Below, piece by piece: positions 41,085 to 51,597 of a stretch of 64,000 nucleotides of DNA. The stretch is from Arthonia radiata. Lineage: Eukaryota; Ascomycota; Arthoniomycetes; Arthoniales; Arthoniaceae. The translations under genes were made by a program, and so were the position numbers. Numbering within the stretch: the first letter of the stretch is position 1; each line of letters opens with the position of its first letter. The stretch lies in contig PSQN01000005.1 of the NCBI GenBank assembly GCA_002989075.1, positions 186,001 through 250,000 of the forward strand. The letters are read 5' to 3'. The notes below the pieces were generated by a model. It saw only the letters and a program-made list of their open reading frames with translations, did not search any database and was not told the DNA's origin.

Positions 41085-44000
41085 ATGGCGAGTCGACGCA
41101 AGATGCACCCGGAAGACTACACCGTTGGATGGATCTGCGCGCTGCCAACGGAAACGGCGGCAGCCATGGCCATGTTCGACGAGCTACATGAGAAGTTGCC
41201 GCAGCCGCCGAACGACCGCAATGCCTACAGTTTAGGGCGCATTAGTGACCACAACGTGGTGGTGGCCTGTCTGCCCGCTGGTATCACCGGCGTCACCTCT
41301 GCGGCTAATGTCGCCAACCAGCTTCGCAGCAGCTTCTTAGCAATCCGGATCGGGCTCATGATTGGAATAGGAGGAGGCGTGCCTAGTGAAGAGCATGATA
41401 TACGCCTCGGTGATGTGGTTGTCAGCCAGCCTATAGGGTCTTTTGGAGGCGTCATCCAATACGACTTGGGGAAGACCGTGGAAAATGGCGAGTTCCGTCG
41501 TACCGGTCAGCTTAACCGCCCACCCGATGTGCTTCTAGGAGCTGTGGCAAAACTGCAAGCCGAGCATGAACTACGTGACTCATACCTGGCCCAATACTTA
41601 TCTGAAGCAATCGCGAAGCATCCCAAGCTCAGCAGCAATTGGGGCTATCCGGGAACGAACCACGACCAGCTTTTCCAAGCGCAATACGATCATACTAACA
41701 ATGGGGACCGGAAATTTGTTGCTGCCAGCGTAATTGTTGCTGCAGGTATTATTGTTGTTGCAGGTATGCTTGTCTCTGGAATAAAAGTGGCTGCTAGCAT
41801 GGTCATTGTTACTAGCATAGCCGCGACTGCTGGCATGATCGTTACTACTACCACTAGTAGTAACAACGATACTTGCGCAAGATGTAATAGCAAGAAATTG
41901 AAGAGCCGACACGAGCGAGATCAGACTACGGCGGTTATTCACTACGGACTCATTGGATCTGGCAATCAAGTCATGCGACACGGTCAGACTCGTGATAAGG
42001 TAGGGCAACAGCTTGGGGTCATATGCTTCGAGATGGAGGCAGCAGGCCTGATGGACAATTTCCCATGCTTGGTCGTACGAGGGATATGTGATTATGCCGA
42101 CTCGCACAAGAACAAGAGATGGCAGACGTATGCGGCAGCCGTAGCCGCGGCGTACGGGAAAGAGCTCTTGTACACCATTCCTGGGGCGGCGGTCGAGCAG
42201 ACTGTAAAGCTGACGGAACGTCAAAGTACGTGATACCCTCTAACTTACAAAGCGGTTCCTGGAGAATTGCTGCGATGGAAGAACGCGCCATTTGTCTATA
42301 CGGCCAGTGAAGGAAGCACTAGAAGAGATGCAAATGGACAGTATGCTTCACGAAGTGCCTCTGTTGGACCACATTTGCAAGCGTTCAACGTGGCTGACCC
42401 TTCTATAGAACCAGTGAAGCTCTTGTCAACGATGCCTGTCACAAGAGATGACAAATTCGTCGAGCGAAAGGGAATATTAGAAGAGCTCAATGTGGTGTTC
42501 GACTCGTCCACGTACGATCGAAGAGCCGCGCTATACGGACTTGGTGGCGTTGGGTAGGTAGAGGATTATGTTGATTGGCTATGTCGTCACTAACCACGAG
42601 CGATAGCAAAACTCAACTAGCTATCGAGTACTCCTTCCAAACTTTGGAGCAAAAGCCGGGAACGGCTTTGTTCTGGATATATGCCAGCGACCAGACTCGT
42701 ATCCTGCAATCTTTTAGGGACATTGCCATCAAGCTCAGCCTTCCCGGCCACGACGACCCAAAGACGAACAATGCAGCCCTAGTCCGACGGTGGCTCGCCG
42801 ATGAGTCTAATGGCGCGTGGCTTGTTATCTTCGATAATGTAGACGACATCGACGTTGTAGAGCAGTTCTACCCGGACTTGCAAGGCATCGACCCCACTGG
42901 AATCGAACGACGCCGTCTACTCGACTACGTTCCCCAACCTCCGCAGGGTAAGATCTTGGTCACGTCGCGGGATCGCAGCGCTGCATACGGTGTAGTGGGG
43001 AACTACGACAGACTCGTTCTTGTGGAGCCGATGGACGAGGCAGAATCACTAGAGCTCTTGAAGACGAAAGTCTCGGTGACTGCACAAAGCTTGGAGGATG
43101 CGAAAGCACTTGTGAAGTCGTTGGAATATATCCCACTTGCGGTCACTCAGGCCGGTGCATATATCAGAGAACAGAAGTCTACGATGAGTATTGCGGACTA
43201 CTACGCAGATTTTAGTGTAAGCGAGTCGGACCAGAGCGCGCTTCTGAACGAGGAGGCAAAGGACTTGCGACGGGATCCGAGCGTGCCCAATTCGGTTCTC
43301 GTAACGTGGGAGATGTCTTTCCAGCTTATACGTCAACAGCAGTCGCAGGCTGCAGATCTCCTCTCACTCCTGGTTATGTTCAGTCGTCAGGGCATTCCCG
43401 AGGAGCTCGTAAGAAGCAAAGACCGGCTTAATTTCCGACGCGCGGTGACGGTTTTGGACAACTTCTGTCTTGTGACCATTACAAAGGAAGCAGACCGAAT
43501 TCTGTTCAGTCTGCATCGGCTAGTTCAGTTAGCAACGCAGAAGTGGCTGGAGAGGAGAGAGGTAGTAGGATATTGGAGAGGGCAATCCATCGACGCCATA
43601 GCAGCCATACTTCCGTTCAGAGAATACGAGACCTGGGATGAATGCGATCGGCTGTTGTCGCACGCAGAGAGAGTAATAGAGTACGAGTCGAGAGTAAGAG
43701 ATACTGAATTGCAGCGTGGAACTGTGATATCTAAGATTGCATGGCATTCTATGTCAGTAGGTGACTTTAACATAGCAGTAAAGCGTGCGGAAGAATGTCT
43801 GGAGATATATAAGTGTCATCTTAGCGAAAAAGACGAGCAGATGCTGACGGGCAAGAGTGTTCTAGCGTCAACGTACCGGAACCAAGGACGATGGGCCGAC
43901 GCGGAGACGCTAGAGGTGGAAGTAATGGAGACGAGTAAGGAGAAGCTCGGGCTCGACCATCCTAACACTCTTACTAGCATGGCTAATCTAGCGGCAACGT

Positions 44001-44227
44001 ACCGGAACCAAGGACGATGGGCCGACGCGGAGACGCTACAAGTAAAAGTAATGGAGACGAGGAAGGAGAAGCTCGGGCTCGACCATCCTGACACTCTTAC
44101 TAGCATGGCTAATCTAGCGGCAACGTACCGGAACCAAGGACGATGGGCCGACGCGGAGACGCTAGAGGTGGAAGTAATGGAAACGAGGAAGGAGAAGCTC
44201 GGGCTCGACCATTCTGACACTTACTAG
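41085..44227 (+). CDS. NLR-type protein: PNP_UDP - NB-ARC - TPR
   Basis: Exons 41085-42225, 42308-42340, 42409-42553 and 42607-44227 (979 residues; the two middle joins are inferred). Residues 1-370 form a nucleoside-phosphorylase-type effector (YTVGWICALPTETAAA, GIGGGVP, CFEMEAAGLMDNFP, VRGICDYADSHKNKRWQ). An NB-ARC domain follows with Walker A GLGGVGKTQLA, split by the third intron, Walker B LVIFDNVDD, LVTSRD and the IPLAVTQAGAYI block. The C-terminus has three nearly identical 42-residue TPRs. Fungal NLRs of this class act in non-self recognition and cell death. A 2-base loss in the last repeat (near 44219) shifts the frame to an early stop; about 50 further codons of the old frame follow (44225-44374). 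A hydrophobic hexapeptide array interrupts the phosphorylase domain. Whether it is functional is unknown. Confidence 0.88.
41718..41840 (+). repeat. 18-bp coding minisatellite inside the phosphorylase domain
   Basis: About seven degenerate 18-bp units (one is 15 bp) of the type GTTGCTGCAGGTATTATT. They encode hydrophobic hexapeptides such as VAASVI, VAAGII and VVAGML at about residues 212-252. The insertion lies between the HDQLFQAQYDH block and the CARC pair of the PNP domain, where relatives have only a short loop. Confidence 0.8.
43866..44220 (+). repeat. 126-bp TPR-coding tandem repeats (about 2.8 units)
   Basis: Nearly identical 126-bp units encode 42-residue TPRs with TYRNQGRWADAETL and KEKLGLDHP. 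High identity suggests recent unit duplication or gene conversion. Confidence 0.85.
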
Positions 44228-44868
44228 TACGGCTAATCTAGCTCTTACCCTTAATGTAAATGGGCGTGCTCTTGAAGCAATAAATCTAATGCAAGAGGCT
44301 ATAAACAAAGATTCGATGAAGATAGGCAAGGATCATCCCGATACGCTTATGCGTTCTACCCAACTTGATATTTAGAAGAGTGAGTAACGTTAACAAGATT
44401 AGGGAGGGGGCAGGACTGGACTCTGGGCTTGTGTAAGACTGGAAACCTGAGGAGAGTTGCAGGGAGAGAGACCTTGCAGGTCAGAACGTATAGAGAGAAT
44501 ATGATTTGCCTGAAGTACAGCCTTATAGCATCGTATAATGCCCTGCCAGCCTCAAGTCTGTCTTCTAACGAAAAGTGCTGTTCTGGCTAGTATAGCGCTC
44601 CCTCAACACGGACAAGCAGGGGGGAAACCTAATCTCGTTGCCTACTTCCTCTGCTACCACATCCGCGCTACCGGGGCTGTCCACGGCGTTGGCGCAACCT
44701 CATCCTCCGTACCTTGCGGTTCGCTCGTCTGCTCCGCTTAGGAATTTCGCCTGTTCTGGCGCTTCACTTGTAAATACCCAGGGCTCGGGCGCACTTGCCT
44801 CATGCGTAGAAACTTTAGACTTCCGACTGCGCTTTCCCGATCTGGCCTCTCTGACGGCCTCTTGCTCC
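44228..44868. other. Between NLR 1 and transposase 1: old TPR tail, then no gene seen
   Basis: 44225-44374 still reads as TPR-like sequence (ALTLNVNGRALEAINLMQE), the former C-terminus of the NLR. The remainder to 44868 has no clear coding block. Confidence 0.5.
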
Positions 44869-46392
44869 CTACGCTTTTGTACGCGCTTCCTTAAGGTCTT
44901 CGTAGCTCATAATTTTCGCTTTCCCTAGTACCATCGACTTAGCACTTCGTCGAGCTTTAGCTTTGTCGTTAGTTTGGAGCAAGAACCGTATCTGATCTTC
45001 CTGGAGAGAGCCCCTTGTAAATGATGTTTGGGCAGCCTTAGCAAGCTTCTGCAAATGTCTCTGGAGGTTCCGTTTGTTCGTCTCGTCAAGCGCGTGAGCA
45101 TCTCGTTCGACGATAAGATCTTGCAGCAACGTTAAGGCCTCTGCTGATACCGGCGTGGCAGGCGACTGCAGTGCCGCTTGTTGCAGTGCCGCATCTTGCG
45201 GGATAGGTCTCGCTTTGACCTCACGGGCATCTGTCGGTCCATTTAGAGTACTCGGCATGTCCCTAAGTACCCTATCCGGATTAAATGGGAACAAGCTAGC
45301 TTTACTCTATCCTGCAAGGATGTTTCTCTGACTAAATGCTTTTTCTCTCGCAGGGCTATACAGGGCGGTGAAATGCTCCTTGCCGACTTTATTCACACCC
45401 CCTCGTTCTAGTCGTTCGACATACTTACGGTAGGCTGCCTTCAGCGGGCCAAATACTGCGATGTTACAAGGCTGGAGCTTATACGAGGTGTGCGAGGGGA
45501 GACGACACAATATAATGTCGTTAGCGAAGCAGAATTCTAACACCCCGAGCGTCTCGTATTTACCGAAGCCGTCACAGATTAGTAAACGGGGCTTCTAGCC
45601 AGCTCGTTGCCTCGTTTAAGGATCGAACACACGCTTAAGCTACTCTAGGCTAATATTTAAATCTGTGTATCCGGATTCAGACCACGCGTAGTGCTACCTA
45701 GGCGTAGAGAATGTGGTCTAGTTACTGCGATGGGTGGTAGCTGGCTAAATAATTATAGGTCGCAGATACCTACCGTCGCTACTAATACACTTAATCGCAG
45801 TTACAGTCGTCCGTTTGACACGCGCCCCCCTATATTTTCGCGTGTCGTTCTTATTTGTGAGGACTTTAACGGAGCCGGGCATAGACAGCATGACTCCGGT
45901 CTCGTCCATATTGTAGACATTTTCCGCGACAATCCGCGGATTCTGGAGTATCTTCTCAACCACCTCAAACCAGTGAGTGATCTTCTTATAGATATTTTTA
46001 TCGTGCCGGTTCTAATCTAAAGCTGTGACTCTTCTCGCTTGAAGCTCTGGATGCCGGTTCTCAAACGCTTTGGCCCAGTTTCTGCCTGGAGGGTTGGATG
46101 GCCTACTTGACTCGGGCCGCTGCCGTGTGGCACAAAAGGCTAGTGCAGGTATATGCTTGATGCGCACAGGTTGTCCGAAATAAGACATCTGCAACAAGAA
46201 GTCAACGACAGCTTTATCTTCGGATAGAGAAAGATACTGCTGGCTTTGCGCCTTTTCTTCAATTGATCGTCGTCCCCGCGCGCGGTAATAAAGAGTAGAA
46301 CGTGCAACACCGCCGTAATCTGCTAAAGCACGGTATGACTTGGGCATAGCAACCGGGACGCCTTGCGCCAGTACTTGACTGGCTCTATCCAT
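44869..46392 (-). pseudogene. Fot1/pogo-like transposase, degenerate
   Basis: Minus-strand remnants in order from the ATG at 46392: an HTH/CENPB-type DNA-binding part (ASQVLAQGVPVAMPKSYRAL, PPGRNWAKAFENRHPEL), then the DDE core (NVYNMDETGVMLS, LPSHTSYKLQPCNIAVFGPL) and a charged C-terminal helix region. It is interrupted by several stops and frame breaks, and the third catalytic acid position reads Asn (QPCN where transposase 2 has QPCD). TGG/CAG-derived stops and D to N agree with C:G to T:A decay. It cannot supply an active enzyme. Closely related to the transposase of element 2, from which the family can be read. Confidence 0.85.
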
Positions 46393-46468
46393 ATGTAATA
46401 CGACAGACAAAGAGGTACAAGCTAACACCGAGCCATCAGCACTTGGGACGATAACAGCCTAATTACAT

Positions 46469-46960
46469 TAGAAGGTTCTAGAACTATGGTACTGCGCCAC
46501 ATTTTGCGGAAAGGCACGTGCGCCAGCACTCGCTTATGCATAATAAGGTACAACTTAGTCGGTGTAGATGAGCTGCCTCTGCCCGACGGCACGCCGTAGT
46601 ATCTTTTGTAACAGATTGACAATCTGATAGAGAAGCAGATAGAGAATCTAGAGTTGTAGACAGACTTCTTATAAACGTGCGAATGGGAGAGTGTCAGAAC
46701 ACTGCTGGTGCCAGTGTCATAGAATTGCGTGTGTTCTTCCTAATCTGGAAGACGTCCGGTGCTTGACACAGGGTCGAGCCAAGACTCCGGCTATCGAACA
46801 TCCTAACACTATGTAGCTTGTGTAGCACCGACAAGACGTGTTATGAAAGTTGAGACTGCACCCAGGAAACATGGACGCAGATTTCCGACAGAGAGTCAAG
46901 AGCCTCGGACTATAAATCTGTCCCGCGACAGGGTGCGTCCCTCCACGCAGGGATGGACGT
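46469..46960 (-). repeat. Element 1 right terminal inverted repeat (contains a solo LTR)
   Basis: Inverted counterpart of 40091-40560. It is split by the solo LTR at 46692-46890. Confidence 0.8.
46692..46890 (-). mobile_element. Solo LTR, 199 bp (family with a second copy at 61887)
   Basis: Bounded by TGTC and GACA (TG...CA ends) and flanked by the 5-bp duplication GAGAG (46687-46691, 46891-46895). About 200 bp, similar throughout to 61887-62084 in reverse orientation. A fossil LTR of an LTR retrotransposon; the family (Ty1/copia or Ty3) cannot be told from the LTR alone. It is younger than the terminal repeat it interrupts. Confidence 0.85.
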
Positions 46961-46994
46961 TAGTTTATCCTCTCCATTCAATCACTGACAATGT

Positions 46995-47300
46995 GTGTCT
47001 TCGTTATTCATCAATAATCCTTCATCGCCATCCATTTTAGATTCATCGCCATCCATCTCAGCTTCAACACTATCTACTTCAGCTTCAACACCATCCATCT
47101 TATTTTATCTCAGCTTCAACACCATCCATCTCATCTCAGCTCCAATACCATCTATCTCAGCTTCATCGCCATCTATCTCTATTCCTCGCCACCTATCTCT
47201 ACTTCATCGCCATCCATCGCTGCTTCATCGCCATCCATCGCTACTTCATCGCCATCCACCTCTGCTCCATGGCTACCTTCTTTCACCGTCGACTCTTCAT
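46995..47300 (+). repeat. Degenerate minisatellite (about 15-18 bp, CATCGCCATCCATCT-like)
   Basis: Tandem imperfect units built on TTCATCGCCATCCATC and CTTCAACACCATCCATCT, immediately outside the right end of element 1. An open frame through it reads only Ser/Ile/Pro repeats and is not credible as a gene. Confidence 0.85.
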
Positions 47301-47358
47301 TATCATTCAACTTTCGCCCTTCACTAGCCATCCCTCCTTTACTACTGCGTCTACTTCT

Positions 47359-48742
47359 CTAGAAACCCTGCCTGCTGCTTTTTAGCGAGAGCTGCACTTT
47401 CGTCTGCTTATGAGCAACAGAAGGCCGGCGGTAATGCGCCTGGAGTATTTGATCATCGCAATGCACCTCTCGCAGGCTTGGCACCAGGATGCCAGTGACG
47501 CCCCGCCCAAAGACTCTTCTAACCGCTCCTGATCTACCTCCCCAGCCGATAAGCTGTAGGCAATCCACCTTTGTCAGTCTTGTCCGCGGTATCGACGATA
47601 TCTGAGATCTGTCAGCAGTAAGCTTCACAAGTCGCGTAGGCAACATACCGTCATCGCGGCTCTGTCCCGCATCACTCGCCGCTCCATCAACGGGCGCACG
47701 CTCAAGAACCGCAGATTGTCCATTTGTGCCGTCAGCGCCCACCAATCGATGAGCAGCAACTGGCTGTACATTTGCCCACCATGCGCCAGCGGGTCGTCAA
47801 GAGTCCCATCGAGCGCGAACTCTTCCACGCCAGGCGCCCACCGCTGGATACAATTCAACGTTGTGGTGGGGATGACGGGCTCGTTGCGCACTCCCAGACA
47901 TAGAATACGAGGTGACTGATGAAGAGACGACAGCAGTCGCTCAATCAGGATGGCGCCGACACCCCGAAGTATGAGCCTCGAGAGTCTCGTTCCTGCGCAA
48001 TTCCTCAACCAACCCAGGCAGTGACAATCGTGGATCTCGAGCGACGTAAGGTGAGGTAGCGCCGTGATCCGCGCCGCGCTGGCGTGCTCCAGTGCAGCGC
48101 CGGAGATCACCAGTTCCTGCAGCGATCCCATGCCGGCAACACATTCGGGACCAACGAGGCTGCAAGGGTGAAAGTGCAGATGGAGGCGGCGCAGCTGCGG
48201 ACAGGCAACGGCCTTCTGATGAGGCCACCTGATGATATTTTGCAGCTGCAGCATCCGAATGGGACCCGGCGCTCTTGCCACCAGCGGCAGGACCGACTCT
48301 GCTGACATCGCGTATGGTAACGAAATCGTCGTGAGGTGGCTCATGGCGTCAATTTTGTGCAATATTTGGGGACAGCTGGCCCAGTCGCCAGCTAGTCTGT
48401 AGTATGTAAGCGTGTGGCTTTTGCTTGAGGTGGCGTTGGCTTACGTGAGCTTTCTCAGCCTGTGGCAGGTCGGCAAGAGCTGCGTCATTCGTGCTGCCAT
48501 GTCATCGCACGTCCGACTGCAAGACTGGCGATTCCTCGATGCGTGGTGGATCAGGGTCAGCTCTTGGATTCCACCCGCAAAGCGCTGCAGAGCGCGATGA
48601 ATGTCCTTCCCGCTCAGTGGCCTGTCAGTCTCGAATCTGCTGAGCTCGAGGACTACCCTCGCGTACAAGCATTCGACGGCAATCTCGTACCAGCCACGAG
48701 ACACTCGGCACATGCCTGCTTGGTCACGTTGCGGCAGCTGAT
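47359..48742 (-). CDS. F-box/LRR-like protein (first exon unresolved)
   Basis: Exons 48742-48445, 48396-47649 and 47601-47359, with introns of 48 and 47 nt that fit phase; about 430 residues plus a missing start. The first resolved exon has MCRVSRGWYEIAVECLYARV, the second half of a fungal F-box-like start. The middle exon is leucine-rich with repeated LxxLxLxx steps (PQLRRLHLHFHPCSL, LQELVISGAALEHAS, LTSLEIHDCHCLGWL). The last exon is basic at its end. The ATG must lie in a short exon upstream of about 48742. It probably acts as a substrate adaptor of an SCF ubiquitin ligase. Confidence 0.6.
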
Positions 48743-48994
48743 CTGTGTCAGCGGTCAATCACCATCATTTGCGTTCAGTGCGTCCTACAGTTTCGCACAC
48801 GAGCCGCGAAAGGTGAACATCAGCTGCAAGCCTCATCATGCGAAGTCTACGGTTAGGGACTCTCCGCGTCGCTCTTCACGAGACGGGCAGGTGCAGTGGA
48901 GATTGCATCCCCAGGACCTCTACGGCGTCCTCGAGACCTGCGGAGTCTCTTGGCTGCTATTTTTATCCGGCACTCAAAATAGTACACTTGCACA

Positions 48995-50354
48995 ATGGCT
49001 CTTGATCCAACGATCTCCCCGCGCCTGGTTCGTCCTAGTCCGATCTCCGTGAGAATGACAGACCGTCAGAGGCGGGTATCACGCGGGCGCTCGTCGACCG
49101 GGTCCGCCTCACGATCGGCTTCGCGAGCGAGAGACCCCTCCCTTTCGTCGGTCAGTTCGCGCAGACAGCATGCCGCCGGACTCACCCACGTCTCGTATTC
49201 ACCCAGCAACCCACCACCGCATCCACACAAGATGTCCAAACTACCGACACCATTGACCTTCGCCCAAGTCCTACAGAAGCCTGCAGGTCTCATCGAGAAG
49301 CCTTTACCTCCACCTCCACCGGTCTCGCCGCCTCCCAGCAGCCTCTCACGCGTCAACAAGCCCGACGCGGCGCGTCACGCCCCTGTGAGGCAGCCACCCG
49401 CCGCGAAGCTGCAGACACCCCGAACAGCAGTCGCCTCGCCAGCGCGATCCATACCCTGGAAACGGCAAGCGCCGATTACCCGCAAGCCGCTGCCTATTTC
49501 TGCGGTCCTTCCCATCCACGACCTCAATGCACGCCGGGCCACTTGTATCCCGACCCGCGTTGGCGAGCCATGGACCGCCTTTTCGCGCGTAATCAGGATA
49601 CACTGGACTGCTGAGGAGACTTACATCTGTCGAAGACTGGCGAAGCCTGCGGGCTCCCCCTCTGCTGCTTTATTCGCCCTCAAACGTCGACCGATGCCGG
49701 GACATGGATTCCCAAGCCTTCGAAAGAGTCACTGTGAGCATATACTCGACGCACCTGAAGTTTACCTGCCCAACGTCCAAGGAGAAAGGAAGTTGTGGGT
49801 TGTCTACGACTTCGTGGAGGTCACCCTAAGAGACATCTCTTTAGGCACCTGCAGTCTCCAGTTGTGCCACATAGCTACCGCATGTCGAGAGGTATGGACC
49901 TGAGAGATGCGATAATGATGTCATCTGACGTTTGCGTAGGTACTCCTTGGGCTGAGGTGGCTTCACAATGAGCTAAAGCTTAGTTATGGCCGGCTGGAAT
50001 GTCACAACGTTGTCGTCACTCAGGTCGGAGCCGTCAAATTGGGTAAGTACGGGCGTCGTTAGTGTTGCGACCTAAGCTGACCCAGCAGCGAATTTTGTTG
50101 ACGGTCAGCTACGTCATCACGGCTCTCAGAGAGAGGATATCGCCGCTGTTGCCACCCTGATGGAGGACCTCGACTACGATGTTGCACAGCATGTTGATGC
50201 TGCTCGTAACTTCCTCGAACTCCTCGGTCATGCCACTGACTGCGAGGAGCTGTTGCAGGCCTCTTTTCTCTCAGAAGCGCGTTCGGGCTGTCTTGCACCA
50301 ATCGCGTTTCGCACATTTCGCACCATGACAGATCCGAGCTTCGAGGATGATTGA
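48995..50354 (+). CDS. Pseudokinase-like protein with disordered N-terminus
   Basis: Exons 48995-49891, 49940-50042 and 50089-50354 (introns 48 and 46 nt; 421 residues). Residues 1-200 are Ser/Arg then Pro-rich and disordered. The rest aligns by pattern with a protein-kinase fold: ALFALKRRPM (Lys strand), ERKLWVVYDFVEVTLRDI (hinge), LCHIATACREVLLGLRWLH (helix E), YGRLECHNVVVTQVGAVKLA in the catalytic-loop position and NFVDGQ in the DFG position. The HRD aspartate and the DFG motif are replaced, so catalysis is unlikely. A scaffold or decoy role is inference. Confidence 0.7.
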
Positions 50355-50479
50355 CCGGCCTTATTTTACATACTAGTGGTCAAATACATCCAGCTTTACA
50401 CGCGCAAACTAAGAGCACTTATCGATTCCATGAATTCCGCTGCAAAGGTAGGTTATAAACCTCTCTAAACCCATTTCTT

Positions 50480-51263
50480 TTACGACAGCTCAGCACACCT
50501 CCGCACAGTCTCGCTCACGGCGCAGCGAAGGGACTTGGAACAGGCGGCGAAGACCGTCTCCTGCAAGTTTCGCCCCGTCACACAGAACACGTGAGGTGGT
50601 GTCAGCTCGATTAAGTAGATGACCGCGCGCCGATTCAGTCCCATTACGGAAGGGCTGTCGCAGTGTCTGTGCTGTCGTGGTGTGCCGTGCGGGTCCTCGG
50701 TCACGTCAGCCAAAGTGGCGATAACCAGATCCCAATCGTTCATCCTCAAATGTCTGAGATCGCGGGGTCCAAGGACATACACGTTTGGGTGCTGCCACGC
50801 ACACCGCCTGCATGGTTCCAGGAGCGTGCGGCCCAGGTCCACAAGCAGGGCCGTGAGCGCAGACGTCTCAAGGTGGAATCTGAGTAAGTCAGTGCGCGCG
50901 CAGGGAATATCGTCGCGCGGATGAAGGGATGACGTACGCTTGCAGCACACGACGATACTGTGCCCAAACGTGTGCTCTTGTCGGTGCTTGCGAGCACTGC
51001 AATGAGCAATCTTCACGTTGGATTCGCGGGAGGACCCTGTACAGCAGATCGTTCAGGGAGTTCCCCAACATAGTCGAGGCCGTGGTGGCGTTAACGACGT
51101 AGACAGCGCCGAACTGGACGTCCTTCAGCGTCAATCAATAAAGACGGCAGCAAAGCCATACCCCAAGAGTTCTGTTGGTGTACTGTGCGAGTTCGAACGC
51201 ATCTCCAACGCCGGACATGGCCATCCAGACCGTTGGCAGTGCAAGCCATCGCAGCAACAACAT
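50480..51263 (-). CDS. Secreted cysteine-containing orphan, three exons
   Basis: Exons 51263-51162, 51122-50938 and 50879-50480 (introns 39 and 58 nt; 228 residues). The ATG at 51263 opens a probable signal sequence (MLLLRWLALPTVWMAMSGVG). The mature part has about ten cysteines spread over the length (CSLQCSQAP, PCRRCAW, HVFCVTGR, AACSKSLRCAVSETVRRC), as in secreted fungal proteins with disulfides. An NRT near the N-terminus could be glycosylated. No family recognised. The 39-nt intron is unusually short. Confidence 0.65.
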
Positions 51264-51597
51264 CTCGATGAATGTAGTGGTGGTATCCCGGCAGTGGATC
51301 TTGACTGAGGTTGACTGTGAAAGTAGGTGAAGGGACCTGTCAGCCAGGTGGGAGAAATATTACGCCTTGGTCCAAGCACCGAAATAGCAGCGGATATGCT
51401 AGCCAAAAAGAGTGATTGAGCAGAGGTGCGGCGTCTCAAAAACCTTGTCTTCTCCACCTGGTATTTTCGGCACTCGTGCTATCTATAGCCTGAGAGGTCG
51501 CGCCGATGAGAATGTCCGCGGTTCAGTACGCGCGTTGACTTTGCTGCACGCCTCCACACTTGGTGAAACTGCCGAGTCCTGGTATCGCCCAAAACCT

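Larger units (their letters stand above)
40091..46960. mobile_element. Element 1: NLR-carrying Fot1/pogo-like DNA transposon (6.87 kb)
   Basis: Starts with ACGTCCATCCC and ends with its exact inverted complement. A TA dinucleotide lies immediately outside on both sides (40089-40090 and 46961-46962), as for Tc1/mariner-superfamily target duplications. The outer 61 bp (40091-40151 against 46900-46960) differ at two positions. The inverted similarity then continues inward to about 40560 on the left and 46469 on the right, interrupted by a solo LTR on the right and by about 190 extra bases on the left. Cargo from left to right: a PNP-NB-ARC-TPR gene (plus strand), then a broken Fot1-like transposase (minus strand). 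GC content falls sharply in the non-coding ends. Confidence 0.9.

Noticed and set aside
41718-41880. Retained intron in the PNP domain
   Set aside because: The block keeps the frame, is built of 18-bp coding units and lacks a convincing donor-branch-acceptor set whose removal restores the family sequence. Kept as a coding minisatellite, testable by RNA-seq.
46995-47327. A Ser/Pro-rich protein encoded by the minisatellite
   Set aside because: The frame is only the translation of tandem ~16-bp units, with no flanking coding signal.
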